Assembly (NCBI GenBank): GCA_037954325.1
Contig: JBBMNZ010000005.1
Coordinates: 21,280,067 to 21,344,066 of the forward strand
DNA length: 64,000 nt
Reading direction: 5' to 3'
Origin: Fistularia commersonii
Taxonomy: Eukaryota; Chordata; Actinopteri; Syngnathiformes; Fistulariidae
In this document: positions 14,501 through 28,500 of the stretch, piece after piece
Position numbering within the stretch: position 1 is the stretch's first letter
How the letters are laid out: the number at the start of each line of letters is the position of its first letter
The notes under the pieces: generated by a model
What the model saw: the letters and a program-made list of their open reading frames with translations, nothing else
Told to the model about the DNA's origin: nothing
Databases searched by the model: none
Made by a program: the position numbers and the translations under genes

Positions 14501-16300
14501 AGATGAATGAATGAACACACATAGCCTCCGTCGCTAGTTTTCTCAGCGTATCACATCTCTGTTGGATTCATTGGATCCTGCGCCTGATGTGTGTTTTCTG
14601 CTCCCCCGAAGGGCGTCCCTGGACTCACGGGTCCGAAGGGCCAGCGAGGAGAGAGGGTAAGTCCAGGCCTCGGCGGCGTGCGCCGACCTAACCTGAAGCA
14701 CATGTACGCTTAGCACACGTTTGCCGCCCGGCAGGGGGAGCCCGGCTACGTCATCGCGGGCGCCGACGCCAACTACGTTCCAGGGAGGAAAGGGGAGCCC
14801 GGCTCTTCGGTGCGTCCTCGCCGTACCCCACCGGATCTCATCCCGCTGACCGTTTTTGGGCAAAGCCGATATAATTTCACCCGTCTCCATGTCTCAGGGT
14901 CCCCAGGGACCCGCCGGCGTCCCGGGAGTCAACGGATCCCCAGGTTTGCCCGGGCAGCCGGGGCCCCCCGGAGCGCCGGGGATATCCGTCAAGGTGAGCG
15001 GGGTTTGATCCGGGTCGGGGACGGCAAGGGGATCCTAAACCCCTGGGGTCGCATGAGTAGCTCTTCTTAGCGTTACACCTCACGTGCTGCCTGTGTTGCG
15101 TCTGGTTTCTGCAGGGAGACGCCGGGGAACCCGGAGAAAAGGTACGCCACGCATCTGTTCGCTCTCCGGGCTCGGGGAGTCATGGAAACCCGCCTACGTG
15201 CATTCCAGCGACGGGACGCCGTCGTGCATTTTCACCCGACAGAAGCCTGCGTTTAATATCTGCAAAGAAAGAGCAAAGCATGTGGGCATCGAATGTGTCA
15301 GGGTTTATTTTTATCTCATGATAATTTTCCTTGAATCAGGGACTTCGTGGGAAGCAGGGCCCGAAAGGAGACAAGGGAGAGGCCGGGAAGACGGTGAGCG
15401 AACCCCTTCAAATACACCCTCCGTCTCCACGTCTGGATATTTCACATTTTGCGCCGCGCGTTTCCCGTTACGTTTCCTTGTATTTTTGCCTCCGGTCACA
15501 TGCGATGTAAATCCCCCCCCAGGGCACCGCAGGGCTGCCGGGGCCCATCGGGGTGGACGGGCTGCCGGGATTAACGGGGCCCAAAGGAGACAAGGTAGAC
15601 GCTTCTTTCACCGGTGCAATATATATAATATAATCCGAACGTTCGACAAGGAGGAGCTGACGAGCGGACGTTCCCGCAGGGCGATGAAGGAATCGGCATC
15701 CAGGGCATCCAAGGCCCCCGAGGACAGCCGGGAGAGAAGGTGCGTCTCACTGGGTTTGGGGGCAGAAGGGGGTTCCTGCACCAACGGCGTGACTCGCGTC
15801 GCTTTGCGTCCGCAGAGCTGATATGGAAAGATTTAATCCACGTTCCAGACGGAGATGAGTGTTTTTGCGGTGGCTCGCCTGAGTTTTGCACAAACCCAAA
15901 CATCTCAGATCTTCTAAGTCCCCTTCTAAGCCGGTGTTTACTTGTAACAATACAGTCCATCTTCCATAAGTCAGATGACTCCCAAGAGCTTTTGCTGCAT
16001 TTGTTCAATGGAAGAGCAGCCGCTCTGTTTTCCTTCTTCCCTTCAGGGACGCACAAACCTCTCCAGCATCTCCTGAACTTCATGGAAGCTGCATGAAACA
16101 TGAATGAATGTGGGGACCACGCCGTCGCTTGGCGTCACCTCATTGGTCCTCCGGAACCAAAATAAAACATTTATGTCATGAAATTGATTCTCTTGTAGGA
16201 ACTCTCAGAATACATCGCTGTGAAGCAGTGATTTACCTTCTAACCTTTTTGTCTTGCAGGGAATTATGGGCTTAACGGGACCAATCGGACCCAAGGTACC

Positions 16301-16336
<36 letters not shown>

Positions 16337-16546
16337 GGGTGTGGAAATGATCCAGACGGATCCAAAAACCCACGTCACATTGTTCCAAATTGGTGTTTCC
16401 AGGGTGAAAAGGGAGAACAAGGCATCCAGGGAGTCGTCGGGCCTCGGGTTTGAGCTTCATGGTTATCTTCTCTGCAATAGCCGGCAACCAGCTCCTCCAT
16501 GATTCCCCCTGAATGCACACGCCTTCATTATACTTTTGACTTCCAA

Positions 16547-16604
<58 letters not shown>

Positions 16605-18641
16605 GGTGATTTGTGCAAATCAGCCATGAACACATTTGGAGCCGGCGGTTTGTTTGTTGGTTTGCCTGCAGGGAAAGAAGGGATTCAAGGGCGAACAAGG
16701 ACTGAAGGTGAGTCTTGTACCTTCGTCTCGTCCCGAAACCTTCTCGTTCTTTACAAATACAGGAAAAAAGCTAAATGAGTGGAATTAAAACGCTTTTCCC
16801 AACGTTTGATCGCCAGGGCGGCGTGGGTGAGAGGGGACCCACCGGACCGCAGGGACCCACGGTAGGTTGCACAGAGAACTCACCAGAAATGAGAACAAGC
16901 CGAGTTTTATGACCCTCCGGGGACGGAGGCGGTGTTTTCACTGCCGGCAGATGTTCACATCGGTAAATGAAGAAATTCAAATGGGGCTCCGGTGGTTTCA
17001 CGCGTCGAAGCGAGCGTTGCCCGGGAACAATCCCCAGCTCACGCTCTTCATCCCAATAACGCGGCGGCGAGGGCGGCCCTCCTGTTTCTGGGCTCGGCCT
17101 CCCGGCCGACAGAAGCGCCTCAGACGCTCCTTTTCCGTTTGCCTCCGCAGGGACTGACGGGGCCCATCGGGCTGAAAGGGGACGAGGGCCCTCGAGGGGC
17201 CCCCGGGGACGCAGCCAAGGGGGTAAGATGGCCGCAACGCGTGAATACATTACATTACATTACATTACATTACATTTGGCAGACGCTTTTATCCAAAGCG
17301 ACTTACAATAGAGGACATAAGGACTGCAAATAACACTTGCAAATACAAGATGCACAGGAAATATACAGAACAGTAAGCTGGGGTTAGTGAGGTTGTTTTT
17401 TTTTTTTTGACAAAGACATACACAAACGTCCACACACACACACACACACTGCATAGCCTAATTTTGCTGCCTAACCTGATCTGGGGCATCAGCGCAGTAA
17501 AAAGTCCTGAAAGAGAACAGTTTTTACCTGTTTCTTGAAGGTTGAGAGAGATGATGCTAGTCTTGTTGCTTCCGGAAGTTTGTTCCACCACTGAGGTAGT
17601 AGAACTGAGAACAGTTTCGCCTGAGATCGCTTAGAGCGAGCAGAAGGTACTGCTAGTAGGTTTGTATTAGAGGAACCCAGCTCTCTGCCGGGAACATAAG
17701 GTCTTATCATTTGGTTCAATACGAAATATACGAGCACCGGATTGCCAGCGCTCACAGTTATTTTATTCTTTTCCGACAGATCATCGGTCCGACCGGAAAG
17801 AAGGGCGCCCGGGTAGGAGGCCTTTGGAACAACCGACACACGGACCAATGACGTGTTTGAAACACAGTCACTTCCAGCGCATCACACTTTTGACAATCGC
17901 TGAGACACAACTTTGCAAAATCAGCTGGTTTTGTCAACACATTTCAACCGAAACCCCAAACCAAACTACAATATACCTCATATTTCCTGCAACCACTACC
18001 GCAAACACCACAAGTAGAATCCCTCATTCGCACCGACGCGCACACTTCCTTCATGAAACCAGATTCACGTCCGACCAAAGAGCGCTCTCGTCTTCGTCAC
18101 GCTAAATCCTGACCCAGCAGTCACACATTTCAAATACTTCAGATCGTTCACATGCACAGGATATATTTGCACACGCTTGCAATCCAAATGTTGTATTTTG
18201 TATGTATATTTATTTTTTGTCAGTAAAGCCGGTGCTACCCTTCGGTCATGTCATCGGACAACTGTGATTTTTCATTGTTGTTAAGAAAGGTGCTCGCCTG
18301 TAGTCCTCCAGTGCTGTGATTGGCCGGTGGATCAGATATCAGCCAATCAGCTCAGGTCCTGTCATTTTGAACGGCTCCTGTGAGCAGAGGACTGCGGTCA
18401 GCGCCTTGAACGGTGTAAAATGACTGCAAAGCAGATGAAAATGTGTCTAAAGTTTGGGAAACCGGAGAAGAGATTTTAACTCTTCAAAAAAAACATAATC
18501 CTTTTGTTTGCTGAGTCACTGCAAGTCATAGTTTTACTTTTACATTGTTACTTTTACCCTTCAGTTTGGCTGCGGGTGAAAGGATTAGCTTGGATAAATG
18601 TTTCTGTGCTTCTGCTTTCATATTCATTCTCATCACAAATA

Positions 18642-18677
<36 letters not shown>

Positions 18678-18827
18678 TGCTCTCATGTGGTTTGTGGTTT
18701 GCATGCCGGTGTGGTTTGTGTGTGTGTGTGTGTGTGTGTGTTTGTGTGTGTGGGAGTTTATCTGCTTGCACATGTACATGCCTGCTCATTGTATGTTTGT
18801 ATGCGTATTTTCATGCATGTTTGCGTT

Positions 18828-18899
<72 letters not shown>

Positions 18900-19032
18900 C
18901 AGGGAGACCTCGGCCCAGTGGGCTCCACGGGCCCTCAGGGAGTGAAGGGCGAGCGAGGAGACAAAGGAGAAAAGGTTGATAAGAACGGAGTGATTTCAAC
19001 CACATCTTTGCTCACAAGCAAACCCACCAACC

Positions 19033-19089
<57 letters not shown>

Positions 19090-22000
19090 ACCTCAGGGGA
19101 GTCCGGGGTTCGGGATTCCCGGCCAGCAGGGACCGAAGGGAGAGAACGGCGAGAGGGTGAGTCACCGGATCCGAGTCTGAGTGCGTCGGAAGAAGTCAGC
19201 CGCCAGCGACGTCTGATGTGATCACGATTATTTGCAGGGCAACGTTGGATTATCTGGGAAACCGGGACCGAAGGTCAGTGAGCGGAGGTGCCGCGGCGGG
19301 GGGGGGGGGGGGGGGGGGGGGGGGGGCGCTTCGGGGGGAACCTGTGACACCGACATGAAGCTTCATTTTGAGTCAAAAAAGATTCTTCATCCCACCAGTG
19401 AGATGGTCGACAAGTACTAAAATCAAAATAGCCGACAGGGAGTGCGTCGTCTGCAAGCACACGCACTAACACACCAACACACCAACACACCAACACACCA
19501 ACACACCAACACATCAACACACCGACACACCCAATAAGTGCAGCACGAGAGCAGGTGGAGGTCAAAGCACAGCTGCTGCTTTTAAAACATCTGTGTCAAA
19601 GGCCTCTTGGACGGACGGCCTTCGCTCCGTCACGCTTCCTCGTGTCTCGCCGAGTCTTCGTCGCATATTCAATTGCACGCCGTCAATTCAACATGTGCGT
19701 GTCTGTGCAGGGACACGACGGCTCCAAGGGCGCAAAGGGGGACATCGGCCTGCCCGGCAACCCCGGAACGCCGGGATTAAGAGGTAAAGATGTAAGTAAA
19801 TGGCGGGCGGTCCGTCGGGAGCGGCTCGTCCGGGCCTCCCCACCGCACTTCCCAACAGCGGACGTAGAGCGAGGCCGAGCGCCGTCTCTACGCTCGTAAA
19901 AGACCAACAACCGGCCGCAGTGTGTGCCTTCTGCGTTGTGTTCAGGGTGCGCTCGGATCCCGAGGAGACCAGGGAACGAAGGTGAACGCGGAGGAATCCG
20001 ACGCCTCGACGTTGGTCCGACTCGGACCGCGCGTTGATCTGTCGTTGTGTCCCGGCAGGGGGAGCAGGGGCCGCAGGGAGAGCCCGGCCACATCGGGATC
20101 AGGGTAATTCTCGGGCCGGTTCCTCCGCTCAGGATGGACCGTCACAGCTGCGACCGCATACCCGACTTCATATTCTGTTTGCTCTTCTTCCCTTCTTGCA
20201 TTTCTCTCAGGGACCTCTGGGGTTGCCGGGACGACCCGGGGATCGCGGGGAAAAGGGAGAAGCCGGCGGCTTCGGTCGGCCCGTAGGTCCTCCCTGTCCG
20301 TTCCCTCGGCTCGGTTTCACCGTTACAAACTCCAGTCCGGTGTGGTTTGTCGTTACTCCGTGATTCGCCGTAGCCATTTCTCTTTGTCTTTGTCTTTCTG
20401 AAGGGAAGCGATGGAAACAAAGGCCAAAAAGGCGAGCCGGTACGTTTGTCTCCGCCGTCTCCTCGCCGAGCCGTTCTTTGTCCGCGGCGCTCCTACTCAC
20501 CTCCCGTGACGTTCTTGATTTCCACCCCGATAAGTTCTCCGCTCTTTGTGCGCTCCACCCTTGGTCGCACCCTCACCCCCGCCGCCCGCCGGAAATCCCA
20601 GATTTAGCCTCTGACAAACACGTCCACGTGTCCGGAAACTAACCGTCTCCTGTCTCTGCTCTTTGTTTCCCGCCGCTGCGAAGGGGAGACCGGGCCCTCC
20701 GGCGGCGCAGGTAAACAAGCCTCGGTCCCGCCGTTATCTGATCAGCCCCGCTCTGCGGCGAGGCTCATTAAGAGCAAACAAATAAATTGAAATGAAGTGC
20801 CTCCGTCATCCGACGCCGGAAAATAGATGCCGAATTAAAATCCGTCCGCCAATCGGCAAATGAACTCCGGTGGTTTTTGTTCTGCCAGGTGGTTGCGGAC
20901 AATAACATCCTCACCAGAGTGATCAAGGTACCCGCTCTGACTTCTGTTATTAAATCTGACACTCCGTCGCCATCTCATCTCTCCTCTGTTGGTCCCTCCT
21001 CCTTCTCCTCTTCATCCTGTCCAGGGCGAGCTGGGAGAGCCGGGTCCGCCGGGTCCGAGGGGGGAGACGGGCCTGTCCGGACCCAGGGCGAGTAGCCAGT
21101 TACTTCCTCTTGTTCCGGAAACGACCGTTTGAATAAGTTGCTCCCGCCTGAGCCGTGCAGTTTGTGCCGGCGTTCAAAAAGCCGCGCCGGTGTGGCAAAG
21201 TGGTTTTTCGGGAAGGACTCCGTACGGCGGCGACGGCTGCAAGGATGACTCCATTTGACGTACGATGGCAGAAGATCCGTCTGCGGAGGCTCTCGGCGAT
21301 CCGGCTCGGGGTTCGGTCCTGTGGAAATCTCAGGGCTGCTCCCAGACGGTCATGAGCTGTCTTGCAGAGCTCGGGTCCGACGTGTTCGTCGTGCTATCGG
21401 AGTGAATCCATAAGCGTCGGATCGCACGGGACAAAGGAGGGGAACCCGTTGGATCGCCTGGACTGAGGCTGAGTCGGCGGTGGATCTTCTGGGGCGGCTC
21501 GGAGGGCACGGGCGGACCTGGTGTGAGTTCCCAAACGGGTCCGATCCCCAGGAGTCGTACCTTTGTTCCCCCGTCAACACGACCGCCCGGTTCGATGCCG
21601 TTCACATAACAAGCCGTCGCAACTCAGAGCAGCAGCCTCACAAGGAAACTCCTCACAGACCGTCACGGCCGAGAGGAGAAACATCTGCAAGGACAGAAAC
21701 TCCAGTCCGGTCGCCGTGAAAAGATTTCGAACGGTAAATAGTTCCTCCGCAAGTCCCTTTTGGAACCACCGCCACGGCCCGAAGCACGAGAGACGGAACA
21801 CGCAGCAAAACCAGGCTGAACCGACCGAAGCTTGGACTCCTGAGAAGGATCAGTATCCAGAGATGGAAGTCCAGCAGAACTCGTGGAGGAAAGGAAGCCG
21901 TGCCAAAGTCAAGGAGCAGCAACGAGCTCAGCAACCAGAGCTCAGATCTCCTCAGTTATTCTGTCATTATCTGCCGCCGATCCTGCAGTCGGGTAATCTG

Positions 22001-24077
22001 GAAGCTCTCCCGGCTGCGATTGGCCGCCAGGGGGGTTCACTCTGGACCCATCACCTCCTGCATGGGTTTGGACTGTGGGAGGAACCCGGAGAACCCTGAG
22101 GAAACCCACGCAGACTCGGGGAGAACCTTGAGACGTGGAAACTCTTCTGTCATTTATTTATCCAATTCTCAGGATATTGATAAATGTCATCAATGAGTCG
22201 AACCTTTTTTTCTGTCACGCCTGCAGGGTCCGGAGGGGAAACCCGGTCCACCTGGACCATCTCTGGTACGTGGAGGCCTCATCGAGGAGGAACTTGTACT
22301 GATACGTGCACGTCTGCGCCTCTCACTCAGAGTCCTGATTTGCAGGGCGGCTTCGGGGGAGTCGGGGCCGACGGCTCGCCGGGGAAACCGGGAACGAAGG
22401 TGATTTGAAATCTGCCTCCGCGGCTCGACGGCTTTTATTCAAATGATGCGAATGCGAGAGCTTCTCTCACCGAATGTGCGGTCGTATCCGCAGGGCGAGC
22501 CGGGACCGAAGGGAGAGTCCGGTCAGGTAAGTGAAGCGCTGTAATTACGCCGCAAAATGCCATTTCTTCTGCGGTAATGGCTGCAGATTTGCGTGCCGGG
22601 CGTCGGCGGGAGGCCATTTGTGGACGCTCCACGGGAACGCTCTCCGAAAACAAATGCATTCAAAGGACGTGCGGGTTTTTTATCTGGCAGCCTAAAAGTT
22701 AATCCGTGTGGGAAAAAGAGCCGCCGTCGGCGCCGGAGAGAAACCGGGAAGCTCTGGGTGGGTGAGCGGTAACGGCGAGGCTACGTTTCTGTCCATTAAC
22801 GTGCAAATAGAAGCCTCTGTGCAGCCATCGCCTCCCGCCAGGAGACGCCCAGCTTTAACTAAAACCCCTGCAAGATTTAAACAGCGAAGGCAATTAAGTT
22901 GTTACAGTTCATTTGGTGGAAAAGCAGCTTCCATTACGGATCCAGTTCACCGTGTCGCAGCGCCACATCGCTCATGATCTATATTTGCAGAGGGGTTACA
23001 CGACAGCTAAAATACTTTAGTGAGAGTTCTTCAACTTCTGATTGGCCGCTTCGCGGTCACGCGGTTATCGAACAGGAAGTGAGGATGTTGTGAAGCTGCT
23101 GCGGTCCAACTGTCTCCTCCAAGCGTGGAGGCCACGTGCTGCACCATGATATCTTCCCATAACCTCACCGGGACTTCCAGACCTGAAATCTAGTAAAGTA
23201 CGGATGTTTGACAGGATTTTTTTCACCGATCCAAGAACAGTCCTTCCCGTCCAGACGAGCTTAAGCTGCGATTCCGACAGGAAAAATCTGGTCCGGCTGC
23301 GGCCGCCTGGTTGTTGTAGATCCTCAGAGGACTTCTTCCCAGGCAGAGGAGTTGGATGTCTAGAAACATCTCCACAACTCCACCCGTCGGGCAAGTCCTG
23401 AAACGTCTAGTGTCACATCTGTGGCCGACTGCCTTCGGTGCTCCTCGGGGTTGGACCACATCTTCCATCAGACTGGGCGACAGAGACGTCTCCTGAAGTT
23501 TCTTCCAAATCCCAGATTCCACCAGAAGACACATAAACCACTTCACTCTTCAGTTTGTGGCCGAAGCCTGTTCTGGATCCGTGGAGATCAGAGAGGATCT
23601 GTTGATCTCATGCAAGGGAATGAGGCTGTTGCAGCAGCATGACCATGTGGTAATAATAGAGAAAAGATGCAAATAAGGGATATAGATACAAATAAACAGT
23701 CGATGAACACTGTGTACGACAGAAGGCACAAATATAAACAGAAGAAGTGCCTCATACCGGGAGTGTTTTACAACTAGCAGCCGCACAGAGGGAGATGTGG
23801 GGGTGAAAGAACAAGTAAGGTGTCCTGGAGAATTAATAAATGTACTTTGAATATAAATACAACACGGATGAGATCGCAAAACATATTTTGGCGCTTCATT
23901 TAAAGAAAAGCTCGTACGAAAGCAACGAGAAGCAACTTGGCAAATGGCACCAATCCATCAGTGCACCTGCTGGCAAACAATTACAATCATTCTAAGAGTG
24001 AATATTTTCCATCGATTTCATTTTCTATCCACATACAGAGGATTATTTGAGGTAGGAACAGAAGTGTGTTGATTTTT

Positions 24078-24110
<33 letters not shown>

Positions 24111-25367
24111 ATTCCCCAGAGGGGTGAAAAAGGCGAGCCGGGCCGGGTCGGGATCGCAGGAATGCCCGGTTTACCTGGAACTGCGGTGAGTCTGGAGCTG
24201 ATGAGCTGATCCGGTTCTGTGGCTGAAAGTTTCCTCCAGCTGTCAATCAAACACAGCCCTGCTGGATCCACATTCTACAGAAAATCCATCTTCAGGATCA
24301 AAAAGTAGATATTTGGTGTGTTTTCCTGCGCAGGGGAGATCCGGCATTGACGGGAAAAGGGGCCTCCCGGGAAAAGATGTGAGAAGCCATCGACCCTCCG
24401 GTTTTTGGGGGGATTTTCTTCCTCATTTCCTCGGCGGTGGATGGTTTGAAAGGGAATGTAAATGTAATTATCTTCTCCCGCAGGGAGAAAGAGGACAAAA
24501 GGGAGACGACGGCAGAAAGGTTCCTCCTCGCCTCGCCGACGCCGAACAGTGTGTTTTTCCTTGTGAACCATGAGTGGTGTGTGTTTGCAGGGGGAGCGAG
24601 GAGAGAAGGGGGCCAGCGTGAGTGCTCTGCATGTTGAAAAGACAAGAAAACAAAAGAGGAACAAAGTGAGAAAAGTGCAGCTCGAGTGTGTTTGGATTCT
24701 TCAGGGCAAAGACGGCAGCAGAGGAGAGCCGGGAGCTCCGGGCCTGCCGGGGAAGCAGGTCCTGGTGACCTCAGAGGTAAAAGATGGCTCGGCAGCTCTT
24801 AATCCCGGCCGTCCGGGGGGAAGGCGTGGTCGATTCAGGAGAACGCCGGCCGCTCTCTGACTCTGGTGTGAATCTTCTCCCAGGGCGCCTCCGTGGACGA
24901 CGTCCGGCGGGCGTTCCCCGTCCCCATGGGTCCTCCAGGAGCCCCCGTGAGTCTGACGCCGCCGCCGCCCGTCGCTCGCTTCGCCCGAATGAAACCCCAG
25001 AACTCTCCGAGCGCCGACGTTCCATCTGTTTGGAAGGGAGGATGAGTGTGGCGGGTTTGTGTTTCTCTGTGTCCAGGGTTCTCCTGGAATGAAGGTAGGA
25101 CATCCTCGGCCCAACGCGAATGTCTAGGTGGCGTCCGAACGCGGGGATGAATGAGTAAATGAACATGTCGGGATCGGAGCGGGACGTCCCTCCGATCAGA
25201 AGGACGTCGGTTCGATTCCCGGCTCCTCCTGTCGGCATGCGGGCCGGCTAGCGCCTAGCATGCTAGCTCTGCTCTGCCGCCGACACTGAGTGAACGGGTG
25301 AATGTGATCTGCTGTAAACACTATGGGGTAAACTGCAAGGTGATGGGAGCACGATGAAGGTGGAGAC

Positions 25368-25422
<55 letters not shown>

Positions 25423-25559
25423 GTATACTGGATGTGCTGCCCACGTTTGTCTTTCTACAGGGGGAAAGAGGAGAAAGAGGCCTGAGAGGAGAGAAGGTGG
25501 GGCTGCAGGCAACAGAAGACACCAAAGTTCATGAACCTCCTGTAGAAATACTCTGTGTG

Positions 25560-25595
<36 letters not shown>

Positions 25596-28500
25596 GACAC
25601 ACAGGGCGACGCTGGAACACCTGGGAAACGCCTTGAGATGAAGGTGAGTGCTGATCTACCTTCTCCACCTCCACGATGGATCTGGTCTTTCCGATGGACT
25701 GAGTTGTGGACGTCTCCTGCAGGACCTGGAGATGATGTTCGATGCTTACGGCATTCGGGTGAGCACCATGCTCGGCTCGGCTCGGCACACCCGTGAGCGG
25801 CGGCTGCATCTCCGTGTTAATCACCTTAAACCTCGTATTCCAGCTGCCGCTGCTGAAGGCTCTGATTGACAGACTGCTCCAGGACGGCGTGGAGGAGCTG
25901 CTCCACGTTCTCGCCACCTCCAGGAGCTCAAGGGACGGCACGGAAACCTCAAATGTCATCACGGAGTACACGGTGTGTGGACGGCGTTCCTGCCGGGGAG
26001 CCGGTCAGACTCCGGTGTTATCGGTCCTCGGAGATGGATTTTCACCACCGCGTGTCTGAATGTGTGGCCGCTCAGAGTGCGCTGAAGGTGGACGTCTCCA
26101 AGCAGCCCCTGGTGGACACCACGGAGGAGCTGGAGTCAGAGGAACAGCTGCCGCAGCCTCGGAAAGCTGTGAGTTGACAAAGATATTTTTCTTTGATTGC
26201 CTCCTGCAGGGTCCAGGTCAGCTCCTCCTCCTTCCTGTCCTCTCCATCCATCCATCCATCCATCCATCCATCCATCCATTCACCTCCTCGCTGGTCTTCC
26301 CCCAGACCTCCTCCAACATCAGCTTCCTTCCACCCAGATCTTCTCCATCCCTCCTCTGTCCGTGTCCTCAGCATGACTTTATCTCCAGAACATCTACGTG
26401 TGCTGTCCCTCTGATGGCCTCCCGCCTGATCCTCTCCCCATCCAAAGAGGAACCTCCACATCTTCAGCCGTGCCTCCTGTCTTCTCCCCGTGTCTCCGAG
26501 CCTCACCTCCATCTTCTCCAGCTTTCCTTTCACTCTTCCTGATGCTCTTTCTCCTGCCGCCCGTCCAACCCGCTCACACGTATCTTCACCGAGGTGGACC
26601 AGATGTTCGGTTTCTTCTCCGTCCCCGAGCTCTTCTGTCTGCGAGGCTTCGCCCGAATCTCGCCTGCGGTCTTCTCACCACAGGACCCTTTGAATGAAAC
26701 CTCTGATGGCCCTGCGTCCTGGACGGCAGCCAGAGGAGCCCAGGAAGATCCAGAGGAGAAGGAGGCGGAGAAGAGCGGAGAAGGAGGCGGCGGCGAGGCG
26801 GCGCTGCTCAAAGTGAACGCGGCCGCAGCCGACGGCGCGTCCACCGGCACGTCCACCGGCACGTCCACCGGCACGTCCACCGGCACCGCCTCCCCGGAGG
26901 TGAGCGCAGGGGAACATCTGAGCCGCAGGTCTTCTTCTCTCCAAGAAGAGAGAAGAAAACGAACCTCGTTCGAGAAGATTCCCCGAGCATCGGCTCTTTG
27001 CGAGGGGCGACCTCACGTGCTTGTCCTCGCGCAGGAGGACGCCCTGAAGAAAGCCAGCGTCCACAAGAAGAAGAGCCGGGAACGCGTGAAGGTACGGTGA
27101 AGCCGCCGAGGTCAGAGACGCCCCGAGGATCAGAGAGCAGCGCGAGCGGTCGGCCGTGGGACTCCTGGACCATCTCCGCCGGGCTGGAGGACCACACTGG
27201 TGGACCGGGCCAACACCAAACGCTTCACGCAACAAACAGATAGAAACTGCATGTCAGAGAAGGTTGAGGAGGAAGGTCACGCTCTCAGAACATGACGGAG
27301 AGAAGAAAAGTTGATGCAAAACGAGCTTGCGTTCAGCTTGCGACGCCCAAAAACATGCAGGATAGATAAAGAAATAGATGAATGATCAGCTGTGGTTCCG
27401 TCCTGCGTGGAATCTTCATGTTCTCCCCGTGTCTCCATGGGGTTCCTCCAGGTTCTCCCAGGTGGAGACCCTTTGTTGTCACATGTCTCTGTATGCAGCC
27501 CTGTGATTGGTCCAGGCTGAACCCTGCCTCTCGCCCAATCACAGCCGGGGTAGAAAAATAAGAATAAGAACAACTTTATTTATCCCGAAGGAAATTGTTG
27601 TGCCAGAGTTTCAAGCAAAACATAACAATAATAGATGATAGTAGGAAGGATGGAGAATAAAAAATACAATAAAATATAAAGTGTCAAAGTTAAGGCTATC
27701 AAGTGTTTTAAGATCTTAAAAAGTACAAAGATTTGAATAGCCCCCCCCCACGAGCCACAGTGCACGATAAGAGATGCGGATGATAAATGAACGAAGGAAT
27801 GGAAAAAATGAACACGCACATTGATAAATAAGCACATTTAAAAAATTATAATCCAATTTTTTGCAAAAAAAGAAATTTTGATTTTCAAAATCCTAGCAAA
27901 AAAACCTCAGGTTTATTTATTTTTACCGGAACGTTCTGCTCGGGGTAAAACCACACCGAACAAATGGCGTTGGCAGGTTCACCAGTTCAACCGAAGTCAT
28001 TTACGGTTCAGAGAAGGTAGAAACGTCCAGGTCCGCCTCCGCCGTCCCACCGGCGGAAGCTCCGATGAACGGCCTGGAACTCCTCGCCACTCATCTGCTC
28101 TTTGTATCTCCTGGACTTCTCATGTTGTACCTGATCACCCACCGTTTCTGAAGCATGAGGAGCCCTTTGTCCTCCTTCTGTCTGACTGTCAACTTCTTAA
28201 CCAGGGCAAAGGAAATAAAGGACGGCATAAGAGGCAGAGACACCGCCTGGTAAATGTCCTTGAAGGGGTCACGACTAAAAACCGGCTAACCGCGGCAGAC
28301 TAACCCCGGATGGCCGCCGGCATGGCGTCAGCGCATCTTTGTTTCCCCGGCCACCGCGGCGGTCCGACCAAGGAGCCGGCCGGCGGCTTTGGACGCGGCG
28401 TTTGGCTGCTGTCGCCTGCCGGAGCGAACGCATGCTCGCCGGGAGACGCTAACAGATACCGGATTCACGCCCTCGCTTGCCTGCTTGGCGTCTTCCTGCC

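Noticed and set aside
16046..16095. Possible collagen exon after cttcccttcag (GRTNLSS...)
   Set aside because: No Gly-X-Y continuation and a stop codon within about 10 codons.
18504..19160. 218-residue plus-strand frame rich in Cys-Val
   Set aside because: Translation of (GT)n tracts; only the parts at 18903-18974 and 19097-19156 are real exons, in a defined frame.
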